From JBCDLI01 sp038745535 (lineage in GTDB: Bacteria; Pseudomonadota; Alphaproteobacteria; Rhizobiales; Rhizobiaceae), in the NCBI GenBank assembly GCA_038745535.1, contig JBCDLI010000011.1, positions 1 through 60,923 on the forward strand: 60,923 nt of DNA. The letters are read 5' to 3'. Made by a program: the position numbers and the translations under genes. Positions 26,239 to 34,234 of this stretch are shown here, piece after piece. Below the pieces are notes generated by a model. It was not told the DNA's origin. It ran no database searches and saw nothing but the letters and a program-made list of their open reading frames with translations. Position 1 is the stretch's first letter; each line of letters begins with the position of its first letter.

Positions 26239-26679
26239 ATCGCGGACAATACGCAAGCTTCAAAGGGCGCATCGGGCGATGAGACTGCCGATACAGGCTC
26301 GGCGGTAAAACGCTCGAACCGATGGCTGGCTCTAGTAAAAGCAACAGCGTCTCCGCTCAAACTCTTCGCGCTGATCGTTCTCATTTGTAATTCGGTTTTC
26401 GGCGTAGCTGCGGCTTGGAGCTTTGGTGAAACCGTATTCATATACACCCTTCACACATTTCTTTTTGTCGTGGGTTCGTTTGTGCTCATCGCGCTATGGA
26501 GCCCCCGGTCATTTTACTCTCCAAGTGAACTCGCAGCGCTCGCCGAAGTGGAGAAAGCGTCGGGTAACAAAACCGATTTGTTGCCCTCCGGTGAGCCGCT
26601 CAAGCCGACCTTAATACTCGGCGCCTTCGTTTTTGCCTACGGCATTTTTCAACTCCTAACGACACTCTTTTCCTCATAG
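26239..26679 (+). CDS. Three-helix membrane protein, first gene of cassette, ATC in place of start codon
   Basis: The frame is open from 26230 to the TAG at 26677, about 146 residues. It encodes a hydrophilic N-terminus, helices around 40-60 (LFALIVLICNSVFGVAAAW) and 66-87 (VFIYTLHTFLFVVGSFVLIA), the segment WSPRSFYSPSEL, and a last helix (TLILGAFVFAYGIFQLLTTL). No ATG, GTG or TTG occurs before GTG 26470, which would delete both first helices. AGGGGG (26228-26233) lies 5 nt before ATC 26239, whose following codons give ADNTQASKG, a normal-looking start. A single ATG-to-ATC change is therefore likely, or a rare start codon. Function unknown. Confidence 0.6.
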   Translation: MADNTQASKGASGDETADTGSAVKRSNRWLALVKATASPLKLFALIVLICNSVFGVAAAWSFGETVFIYTLHTFLFVVGSFVLIALWSPRSFYSPSELAALAEVEKASGNKTDLLPSGEPLKPTLILGAFVFAYGIFQLLTTLFSS

Positions 26680-26700
26680 ATCAATTTAAAGGATCACCTC

Positions 26701-29277
26701 ATGGGACGCGGACCAATTTCAATTAAGCCAAAAGGTAAACCTGCGTCGGGAGGGCGTGGTCGCGGCGCAATCAAGGGTGGTCGTGGTGGCAGTCGAAAGG
26801 GCGGCGCTGGTGGACGCGGGCGCGGAACTGCTGCTCCAAATAAGAATGTGATGGATAAGCTGCGCGGTGGAAATGTAGCAGGAGGGCGCGGAGGCAGTTC
26901 GTCTTCGAGTGCCAGCAGACCGCCCGAGCCGTATGGAAATGTCGCTTTAGCGCGCGGCAACCACTTTACGAAACCTCAGCAAAAAGCCGATGCACCTGGA
27001 AATTATGATGCGCCTGGAAGTCCACTGATTGGTGGCAACGCGCCAAGGAACTCGGGCAATCCGCCTGGCGGCTCATCGAGCACCTCGTCGGCACCGCCAG
27101 CTGCTCAACAGCCGCCTACGAACCAAGCAATGAACCACCAGTATGGGCCCGCGCCGGCGGCAGTTAATCATGGTCAAATGGGCGGTAATGGGGCTCAACC
27201 GATTTATGATGCCCCTCCCGTGACAGGTCCGCCAGCAGGCGGTGGCGGTGGCAATAATCCGCCCCCACCGGGCGGTGGGGGAGGCAATAACAACCCGCCT
27301 CCAAACAACAATCCGCCGGGCCAACCATTCGGCGGTATGCAGGTTCAAAATCCACCGCCTCAACGAAGCCGTGCTTCCAAAATGCTTCAGAGAATCAAGC
27401 CTGAGAGCAAAAAGGGGGTCGCCGCCTATGGTATGCTCGCAGCCCTTGTTGTTGGTGGGGCTACAGCGCCGCTATGGCTGCCAGCCATTAAAGAAGCGGC
27501 GGACGACAACGGCTCAAGCGTTCCAAGTGCTGAAGATACGCGGGTAATCGGCAACAGAACGAAGGGTGTTAACAACCCTATCACCGATATTGACCTCGTC
27601 AAACTTGTGTCACCTGCAGGCCGCGAAGCCGGGTCAGAAATCGATCCATCGAAATTTCTCTTGTTCAGAACATTCGAGATCAGCGAAGCCGGTGCCAAGA
27701 CAATCAACGTGAACGGTGAATGGACTGTTTCGAACGCCGGAAAGCTGTCATTCACGCCGGATCAAACTTCGGAATTCGGTTCGGTAACAATCGCCTACTC
27801 CGTGGAAGACAAGCTGGGGCGCCTGTCCGATCGCGGTCAGGTGCAGATCGTTTATGGTCCGCTTGTTGACGACATCAGTATCAACGATCTTGCCCCCGAT
27901 AAGACAACGGCAGCAATCGCCATCAGCGACGTCTACACGGCTGCTTCCGATGCTGCGAAATCGGCAATCGATCCCGATTCAATAAAACTCGTTTTCAGGA
28001 ACGATATTACTGAAACGCTGACATCGGAGGTGACAATCGACGAAGGCGGAATATGGCGCGCTAAAGACGGCGAAATCACATTTGAGCCGGCAGAGGGCTT
28101 TGTTTCCACCAACATAAACATTGGCTTTGTCGTGAGTGACCAAGAAGGGTTGCGATCCAATGAAGGGCTGATCACGCTGTTCTTCACGGAAAAAGCTATG
28201 GTCAAAGACCCTGAGCCAGGCACTGACCCTGACAAGCCAATGTTGGCTTTCGGACCGGAAATTGCAGTCAACACGCAAGACGTGACGTTTGCGATCAGCA
28301 GCGTCGGTGAACTCAAGTCATCATCACTTGAGATTTCAACATCGCCCGACGGAACGTTCGGCACGTCGATCGATGCGGGTTCACAGGGAACATGGACTGT
28401 AAGCGGAAACGCAGTGACCTATGCCCGGGGTGCCGGTTTTCGCGCTGCGCCGACTACGATCTATTATCGGGCCACCAGCAAAGCCGGGGTCTTATCCGAC
28501 GCCTTCCCGCTAACCCTCGGCATTTTCCCACCACCGCAAGCGCTCGATGTTACGAAACAAGGACTGCGCGCGGTGATAGATGTGCTGCCGAGTACGCAAG
28601 TAAGCTACAGGATGGAAAACAACGAGATTGATCCGAGCTCGTTGAGATTTCTCGCGGTTGCACCGGCAGACCCTTCCGATCCGACACCGGTTGTCAGCGC
28701 TGATGGAAAGGTCGCCGAAGTTGCTGATGAAGGAACCTGGAGCGTTATTGAGAAAAACAGCAAGGTGAGATTTGTACCTGTGCGCGGATTCACCCGGCAG
28801 CCGACGGCTGTTTTTTACACGGTTCGCGACACCAAAGGCTCGGAGTCAAATTCCGCAAAAATCGTTGTCAGTAAAGCTGCCGACGATGTTCGGAAATTGA
28901 TCGCCGATATGGTGGCGCTGAACCAGGAGGAGTTCGCGTCAAGATTAAAAACTGTCTTGGCCGACAAGCCGCTAAGCGATGTGCTGGTCGTGGTTTTCCA
29001 ACTCCGGAACTTGTTCTTCAGCCAGCTCAACGAGGGGCAGCGGCTGGATATCAGAACAGCGCCGGGCATAAGCGAGCGAGACCAAAACCGAATTTTCAGG
29101 GCTTGGCTGGACGCGAGCTTCGCGTTTGGCGTCTTGGTCGATGAGGTTGAGAGTGTCCCCGAGATGTCACTGGGCCTCCAAATGCCGCGAAACAGCCTAG
29201 GCGCCCGGGTCCTTCGCCTCGAAGCGATGATGGCGGCGCTCGACAAATATTTTGATGCGCTCGAAGCGGCGATGTGA
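26701..29277 (+). CDS. RGG-rich, single-pass protein with four CshA-like beta repeats
   Basis: An 858-residue protein. Residues 1-70 are a basic RGG/RGRG low-complexity head resembling RNA-binding RGG boxes; 70-235 are disordered Pro/Gly/Asn-rich; about 241-260 form one membrane helix (GMLAALVVGGATAPLWLP). Four Ig-like repeats follow at about 295-395, 396-500, 510-610 and 610-725, each with a GxW...F.P..GF...Y.V.D..G..S pattern like CshA-type adhesin repeats. A helical domain ends the protein. No signal peptide; positive-inside rules put the RGG head in the cytoplasm and repeats outside. AAGGA lies before the ATG. Exact function unknown; adhesin or scaffold is inference. Confidence 0.8.
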   Translation: MGRGPISIKPKGKPASGGRGRGAIKGGRGGSRKGGAGGRGRGTAAPNKNVMDKLRGGNVAGGRGGSSSSSASRPPEPYGNVALARGNHFTKPQQKADAPGNYDAPGSPLIGGNAPRNSGNPPGGSSSTSSAPPAAQQPPTNQAMNHQYGPAPAAVNHGQMGGNGAQPIYDAPPVTGPPAGGGGGNNPPPPGGGGGNNNPPPNNNPPGQPFGGMQVQNPPPQRSRASKMLQRIKPESKKGVAAYGMLAALVVGGATAPLWLPAIKEAADDNGSSVPSAEDTRVIGNRTKGVNNPITDIDLVKLVSPAGREAGSEIDPSKFLLFRTFEISEAGAKTINVNGEWTVSNAGKLSFTPDQTSEFGSVTIAYSVEDKLGRLSDRGQVQIVYGPLVDDISINDLAPDKTTAAIAISDVYTAASDAAKSAIDPDSIKLVFRNDITETLTSEVTIDEGGIWRAKDGEITFEPAEGFVSTNINIGFVVSDQEGLRSNEGLITLFFTEKAMVKDPEPGTDPDKPMLAFGPEIAVNTQDVTFAISSVGELKSSSLEISTSPDGTFGTSIDAGSQGTWTVSGNAVTYARGAGFRAAPTTIYYRATSKAGVLSDAFPLTLGIFPPPQALDVTKQGLRAVIDVLPSTQVSYRMENNEIDPSSLRFLAVAPADPSDPTPVVSADGKVAEVADEGTWSVIEKNSKVRFVPVRGFTRQPTAVFYTVRDTKGSESNSAKIVVSKAADDVRKLIADMVALNQEEFASRLKTVLADKPLSDVLVVVFQLRNLFFSQLNEGQRLDIRTAPGISERDQNRIFRAWLDASFAFGVLVDEVESVPEMSLGLQMPRNSLGARVLRLEAMMAALDKYFDALEAAM

Positions 29278-29289
29278 AGGAGCAGCGAT

Positions 29290-30501
29290 ATGCATAACAA
29301 TCCAAGATCGCTCATTGAAACAACGATGAATACGGCGTCCATGGGCGCGTTCATGTTACCTGGACCGGGCCCAGCAATTGGCATGGCGTTGATGGCGGCG
29401 CCCATTATCATGAACGTATTTTTTCCCATCGAGGACAATATTGATCCGGAAAATGCGTTGCCTACGAATGGTGACCTGACGCGAGCGCTCAACGAGCTGC
29501 GCAACGGTGTCGCGAAGGACGCGTTTGATGCTGAGCTTCGTCAAGCACAATCTCAACTCATTACGCTTTACAGCAGCATTGAAAAAGTTTGGGCGGCCTC
29601 CGTGGATGCAGGCGAAGGCCTGCGTGCCCGGGTTGCCGACGGGCCAATGTTCATCACCGACGTGATTACCGAGGTACAAGAAAAGACGTGGCAGCAGCGG
29701 TTTGAGCGCTTTCAAGAGCCAATTTTCGATGTGAATTCGCCTATCCTTAACATCAAAAATTGGATTGAACTTCATCCGCAATACAAGACGGAAACACTGC
29801 CGTTGTACTGTCTGGCAGGCAGTCTTTGGGCCATGTATTGCAAGTTCAATATTGCTTGGGAATACAACCTCATACTGCTTAATTATCGCCGCAAATTGGA
29901 AGCTCACGAAGAGCACGTCAACGCGATGGATCTCGAGAAAGCGCTCGTGAAATGGCAGTTCACGGGAAAAGCCAAAGGCGAGCCGAAACCCGAATATCCG
30001 CCAAAACCGCCAGTGCCGTTGGAGATGGTGGACGTACGTGAGCACAGTGAATTTTGTTCGCAAGTCCTCAAATATTTGCCCGACTTTATCGATTACGCAA
30101 AACCTATCGCGGCGGAATTGAAGCAAAATTTTGTATCCCGAAGAATGACGATCGCTCGCCGATTGGGCCAGCTTGAAATTCGGGAGCGCGGAAGCGGCCG
30201 CACGAAGACTTATTACTACTACGACTCAAATACCCGTCAGTCTTCAAAGCCGGTGCGTAACAAGCGTCTCGCCATGGCGCGGATGCGTGCCAAGCAGGGC
30301 TCGCTGCGACTTGGCTTGGATCGCCAACTCACCCGCCGCTACGGGCTCGACAAGATTTCGGAGAAGGATATCGACGACCTGCTCAAGACAATTGAGCTTT
30401 GGGAAGCCACGGTGACCGACATCGAGAGCGGACCAATTGAGGTGGGAACCAGCAGTGTTAGCCGACGCAACAGTGTCAGCCGTCGGAGGAGAGGCCCATG
30501 A
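29290..30501 (+). CDS. Cassette protein with hydrophobic N-terminus and Cry-domain-I-like helix
   Basis: A 403-residue protein, family not recognised. Residues 15-46 are Gly/Pro/Met-rich and hydrophobic (GAFMLPGPGPAIGMALMAAP). A helical middle contains ETLPLYCLAGSLWAMYCKFN around 170-190, faintly like helix 5 of delta-endotoxin domain I (LPLFxQAANLHL). The C-terminal third is strongly basic and ends SSVSRRNSVSRRRRGP, suited to nucleic acid or acidic-lipid contact. AGGAG precedes the ATG, and the stop overlaps the next ATG (ATGA), so it is coupled to the downstream paralogue. Toxin-like function is a hypothesis only. Confidence 0.7.
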   Translation: MHNNPRSLIETTMNTASMGAFMLPGPGPAIGMALMAAPIIMNVFFPIEDNIDPENALPTNGDLTRALNELRNGVAKDAFDAELRQAQSQLITLYSSIEKVWAASVDAGEGLRARVADGPMFITDVITEVQEKTWQQRFERFQEPIFDVNSPILNIKNWIELHPQYKTETLPLYCLAGSLWAMYCKFNIAWEYNLILLNYRRKLEAHEEHVNAMDLEKALVKWQFTGKAKGEPKPEYPPKPPVPLEMVDVREHSEFCSQVLKYLPDFIDYAKPIAAELKQNFVSRRMTIARRLGQLEIRERGSGRTKTYYYYDSNTRQSSKPVRNKRLAMARMRAKQGSLRLGLDRQLTRRYGLDKISEKDIDDLLKTIELWEATVTDIESGPIEVGTSSVSRRNSVSRRRRGP

Positions 30502-31424
30502 GCGATATCGCAGATTTCGAAACGACGGTACTCCCGCTCGAAGACTTTAAGAAAATCTTGAGTGCTGCACGTCACGGCGTGGTGGACATGGGCACAATGA
30601 CAGTCAATCTGCCGTTCGTCGGGAAAATGTCCGTTCCGCATCAATTAAGCGCGATGGGCTATCTCGAAGAGCTGGCGAAGAATCCGGAAAAAGGATCGCC
30701 TGAGTGGCAGAAAGCACTGGTAGGTGCAGGAACAGGTGCTGCTGCATCGACGGTAGGTCTGGGTGTGTTGATGGCTGCTACCGGTCCACTGGCTCCGTTT
30801 GCCGCTATAGGCTTGGGCGTTGCAGCACCGTTACTGGGTAAAAACCGGGTCTGTACACTCCTCGTTGCCAACGGGACAGAAGGCGAGTTGGTTAAAGACG
30901 GGCTGTATATCGACCGCGGTGTTCAGACTGGGCGGCCCGTTGTCGAGGAGATCAATGAAGACACCGGTCGGGCAACGGCAACAAGCCCTGACACAATACC
31001 GGGCTTGGAGTTTTTAGAAGGCTGGCCAGAAGAGGACATACCCGACATGTGGTTGGGTGGTCTGGGATTGTATCGCTTTGAGAAAGATCTAAGCCTTGTC
31101 ATCGGCTGGCATGGCACCTGTGGCGCAATCGGGTTCCGCTCAAGTGACCCGAACACGAAAAACAAGCGGTTTGCAGTATCCTGGCTGGTTCCTGAAACAG
31201 GAAAGCCGGCCTTTGCAGTGACAGCTGATCTGGACGGCAAGTACGACTCACTGGAGGACTTCTACGACAAGACCGCCGGCGAGCGGAAATCGGACAACTT
31301 CGACATTGGGAAACATCGACGCAAGAATGTCGCCAAGATACGTGGATCAATGATCCACCGCGAGTATCCAAGCACCGAAAATGACAATGACCTGCTTCTC
31401 ACCGTAGCCATCACCCCCGGCTGA
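30498..31424 (+). CDS. Actinoporin/aegerolysin-like candidate pore-forming protein, copy 1
   Basis: A 308-residue protein. The N-terminal tag DIADFETTVLPLEDF is shared with copy 2. A Gly/Ala-rich hydrophobic stretch spans about 77-112 (GLGVLMAATGPLAPFAAIGL). The C-terminal domain starts NRVCTLLVANGTEGELVKD and runs through GGLGLYRFEKDLSLVIGWHG, KRFAVSWLV and DGKYDSLEDFYDKTA. This order (opening N-x-T strand, GxxGLYxF...L.I.F block, D..Y..L..FY, closing strand LLLTVAITPG) parallels sea-anemone actinoporins, a fold also used by aegerolysin-like proteins. The match is by eye. Starts with ATGA overlap to the upstream gene. Confidence 0.7.
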   Translation: MSDIADFETTVLPLEDFKKILSAARHGVVDMGTMTVNLPFVGKMSVPHQLSAMGYLEELAKNPEKGSPEWQKALVGAGTGAAASTVGLGVLMAATGPLAPFAAIGLGVAAPLLGKNRVCTLLVANGTEGELVKDGLYIDRGVQTGRPVVEEINEDTGRATATSPDTIPGLEFLEGWPEEDIPDMWLGGLGLYRFEKDLSLVIGWHGTCGAIGFRSSDPNTKNKRFAVSWLVPETGKPAFAVTADLDGKYDSLEDFYDKTAGERKSDNFDIGKHRRKNVAKIRGSMIHREYPSTENDNDLLLTVAITPG

Positions 31425-31463
31425 CGAAATTCGCACCCCAAATTAGGCCGGGAGTAGCCCGCT

Positions 31464-32402
31464 TTGACCGACATAGCAGACTTCGAGACAACGGTGCTCC
31501 CGCTTGAAGATTTTCATAAGATAATGCGGGCGGCACATAGTGGTGCGGTCGATATGACGCCGCCGAACCAAGCCGGCGAGCATCGAGTTCGTGCGAGCGC
31601 GATGGTTTATCTCGAAGAGATCGCCAAGGATCCCGCTAAGGGCTCGAAGGCTTGGCAAAAGGCCGTTGCAGGTACAGCAATTGCTGCTGCAGCAGCGCCC
31701 GCAGTCACCGGTGGTCTGACCGCGACCGCATTCGCCGCGGGTTTTCCCTTTTTGTTGGCGGCAACGGGTCCATTCGCACCGTTTGCCGCGATCGGATTGG
31801 GCATCGGCTCCGCATTGTTGGCTAAGAACCGTGTTTGCACTCTTCTGGTGGCTAACGCCACGAAGGGTGATCTCATCAAGGATGAGATCTACATCTACGC
31901 TGGCGTGCAAACGGGTCGGCCGGTTATCGAGGAAGTAAACGAGGATACCGGTCGCACGACAGCCACAAGCCCTGACACCATTCCGGGTATCGAGGCTTTC
32001 GACGCCGAACCGCAATTTGATCTACCCGCAATGACGCTGGGTGGCTTGGGGCTTTATCGTTTCGAAAAAGATCTCAGTTTGGTCATCGGTTTTTATGGCA
32101 CGGCGGGTGCTATTTCGTTTATCAGCAGCGATCCAAAGACCAGGGGCAAGAAATACGCTTTGGCTTGGCTCGTCCCTGAATCTGGAAACCCGGCATATGC
32201 AGTTACTGGCGATCTTGATGGAAAATACGACTCGCTTGAGGCGTTCTACAGGCAAACTGCTCATGTCAGAAAATCAGATAATCTTGACCGCGGGCTACAC
32301 CGCCGCAGGATTGCGACCACAATCCGGGCGTCACTGATCCACCGGGCCTATCCGGATACGAGTGATGAAAATGACCTGCTGATTACGGCAGCCATGTCTT
32401 GA
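31464..32402 (+). CDS. Actinoporin/aegerolysin-like candidate pore-forming protein, copy 2
   Basis: A 312-residue paralogue of the preceding protein, well over half identical across the beta domain (shared GVQTGRPV, NEDTGR, ATSPDTIPG, GGLGLYRFEKDLSLVIG, DLDGKYDSLE). The N-terminal tag DIADFETTVLPLEDF is the same. The hydrophobic part is longer (GTAIAAAAAPAVTGGLTATA then FLLAATGPFAPFAAIGLGIG), resembling a hairpin. It starts at TTG 31464 with GGAG ten nt upstream. Duplication with divergence suggests a two-component pore or a dose effect. It ends the cassette 75 nt before tRNA-Leu. Confidence 0.7.
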   Translation: MTDIADFETTVLPLEDFHKIMRAAHSGAVDMTPPNQAGEHRVRASAMVYLEEIAKDPAKGSKAWQKAVAGTAIAAAAAPAVTGGLTATAFAAGFPFLLAATGPFAPFAAIGLGIGSALLAKNRVCTLLVANATKGDLIKDEIYIYAGVQTGRPVIEEVNEDTGRTTATSPDTIPGIEAFDAEPQFDLPAMTLGGLGLYRFEKDLSLVIGFYGTAGAISFISSDPKTRGKKYALAWLVPESGNPAYAVTGDLDGKYDSLEAFYRQTAHVRKSDNLDRGLHRRRIATTIRASLIHRAYPDTSDENDLLITAAMS

Positions 32403-32454
32403 ATGGCGATACAGGCTCTTGACGTTTGCTTCGCAATCGTCTGCCGCTTTTGCA

Positions 32455-32473
32455 CATTTGGCTGTGCCAAATG
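32455..32473. terminator. Stem-loop between cassette and tRNA-Leu
   Basis: CATTTGGC and GCCAAATG form a perfect 8-bp stem with a 3-nt loop. It sits 5 nt beyond the 3' end of tRNA-Leu and about 50 nt past the cassette. No T tract follows on either strand, so termination is uncertain. Confidence 0.35.
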
Positions 32474-32477
32474 CCGT

Positions 32478-32562
32478 TGGTGCCCTCTGCCGGACTTGAA
32501 CCGGCAAGCCCGAAGGCTACGGATTTTAAGTCCGCTGTGTTTACCAATTTCACCAAGAGGGC
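32478..32562 (-). tRNA. tRNA-Leu (anticodon TAA)
   Basis: The minus strand folds as a class II tRNA: acceptor GCCCTCT/AGAGGGC, D arm GGTGAAATTGGTAAACAC, anticodon loop CTTAAAA with TAA, long variable arm, T arm GCCGG-TTCAAGT-CCGGC, discriminator A and an encoded CCA. It decodes TTA. Confidence 0.95.
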
Positions 32563-32619
32563 ACATCTTTGGCGCTAGCGCGTGCGAACCGTTGGCGCAA
32601 GGGGTGTTTGGCGACGATA

Positions 32620-34074
32620 TTATTCGCGCCAAAACGACGGGCTGAACAATACGAGCATGGAAAACAGTTCCAAACGGCCGAGCAACATGCCGAAGGCCAT
32701 GACGTACTTCGCCGCGGTGTTTAACCCTGCGAAATTATCGGCAGGACCGACCTTATCACCGAGGGCCGGTCCCACATTTGCGAGCGCGGTAAGCGCGCTG
32801 GAAAATGCGGTGACGAGGTCTTCACCCGTAGCAGCAATGACGAGTGTGCCGATGAACCACAGCAAAAGAAAAGTCGAAAAGTACATCAACGTAACGTACT
32901 GTAATTGCTCATTGATTGGGACGGAACCGGTGCGCACCTGCCTTACCGCGTTCGGATAGATGAATATCTCCAGCGCGCGCTTAATGCTGCCGAAGAGGAT
33001 GGTCCAGCGGTAGGCCTTGATGCCGCCCGATGTGGAACCGGCACAACCACCTAGCACGGTCGCGAGCAGGAAAGCACCGAGCGCAAACGGCCCCCACTCC
33101 ATATAGTCGCTGTTTGAATAACCAGTCGTTGTGATGATCGATGTGATGTTGAAGAGCGAATTGATGAAGGCGTCACTGCCGACAAAAACGCCGGTCAGCC
33201 TCAGGTAGATTGCGACGAGAACCGCCAAAAACAGCGTGTAGCCCAGAAACACGAAGACCTGATTATCCCGGAACGCCTCGAAACGGCCTTTCAGTGCAAA
33301 AAGGATAATGACCGGGAAGGGAAGGGCGCCGATGATCATGAAGATGATCGCGACCATGTGGATATTTTGGTTGAAAAACCCGAACGAGCGGTCGTGGGTG
33401 GAAAGCCCACCCGTCGAAAGCGTCGTCATGGCATGGTTGATGCCATCAAACGCACTCATACCGGCCCAAGTGTAAGCAATCGCGCAGAGCACCGTGAGCG
33501 CCGTGTACACGCCAAAAATCGTGTAGCCATAGGTGGAAAACCGCGCGAATGGGCGCTCATAACGATCTGACGACTCGATCTTGAAGAAGTTGGAGCCACC
33601 GACGCGTAGGATCGGTAGTATGAAAATGGCGAGCACGATAACGCCAAGGCCGCCGAACCATTGCAGCATCGAACGCCACAACAATATCCCCGGTGGCATC
33701 ACATCCAATCCCGTGAGAACTGTGGAGCCGGTGGCCTTTGCGCCTGAGACGCCTTCGAAAAATGCGTCGACAAATGAAAGTTCCAACTCCGACAAATACA
33801 GGGGAACCGTGGCGCAAAGACAGAAGGTTAGCCAAAGCAGGTTGACGAGAAGAAACGTAAATCGTGTCGAAACAACGGGCGGTTCTGGCGACCGCGTGGC
33901 GATTGCGATCAGCGCGGACAAACATCCGATGCCAGCCGATGATACGGCAAATACGCGCCAATCGGCGTTCTCATAGTAAAGATCGACAAGACCGGGAATC
34001 AGCATTGCAGTTGCGAGATAAAAGGCGAGGATCGCGCAAATGTGGATCGCACTGCGAACCATGTTGGCCGTCAT
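32620..34074 (-). CDS. trkH: Trk-type potassium uptake channel subunit
   Basis: TrkH is the membrane pore of the Trk K+ uptake system, gated by cytoplasmic TrkA. The 484-residue product has about ten helices with four selectivity-loop repeats: GAKATGSTVLTGLD, MTTLSTGGLSTHD, ITTTGYSNSDY and ALTALANVGPALG. ML-QWFGGLGVIVLAIFILP is family-typical. No trkA is in the window. Gene order with ilvA is divergent. Confidence 0.94.
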   Translation of the reverse strand: MTANMVRSAIHICAILAFYLATAMLIPGLVDLYYENADWRVFAVSSAGIGCLSALIAIATRSPEPPVVSTRFTFLLVNLLWLTFCLCATVPLYLSELELSFVDAFFEGVSGAKATGSTVLTGLDVMPPGILLWRSMLQWFGGLGVIVLAIFILPILRVGGSNFFKIESSDRYERPFARFSTYGYTIFGVYTALTVLCAIAYTWAGMSAFDGINHAMTTLSTGGLSTHDRSFGFFNQNIHMVAIIFMIIGALPFPVIILFALKGRFEAFRDNQVFVFLGYTLFLAVLVAIYLRLTGVFVGSDAFINSLFNITSIITTTGYSNSDYMEWGPFALGAFLLATVLGGCAGSTSGGIKAYRWTILFGSIKRALEIFIYPNAVRQVRTGSVPINEQLQYVTLMYFSTFLLLWFIGTLVIAATGEDLVTAFSSALTALANVGPALGDKVGPADNFAGLNTAAKYVMAFGMLLGRLELFSMLVLFSPSFWRE

Positions 34075-34234
34075 GGGCTAGTATTTTCCCCGTTTCAGCT
34101 GCGCGCACGCATGAATTAAAGCCACGTCGTTTTGGCTCCGACGGCCCTTTGCAAAGCATTTTGACCGCGTATACACGGGCGAGCCACGCCTTGGCAAAGG
34201 GTAGTACGGCCAAGGCCATGGGGATGAACGCATT

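Noticed and set aside
32478..32562. tRNA-Leu as attachment site for the 26239-32402 cassette
   Set aside because: The tRNA 3' end does face the cassette, but no integrase gene and no copy of the tRNA 3' end is seen on the far side near 26000.
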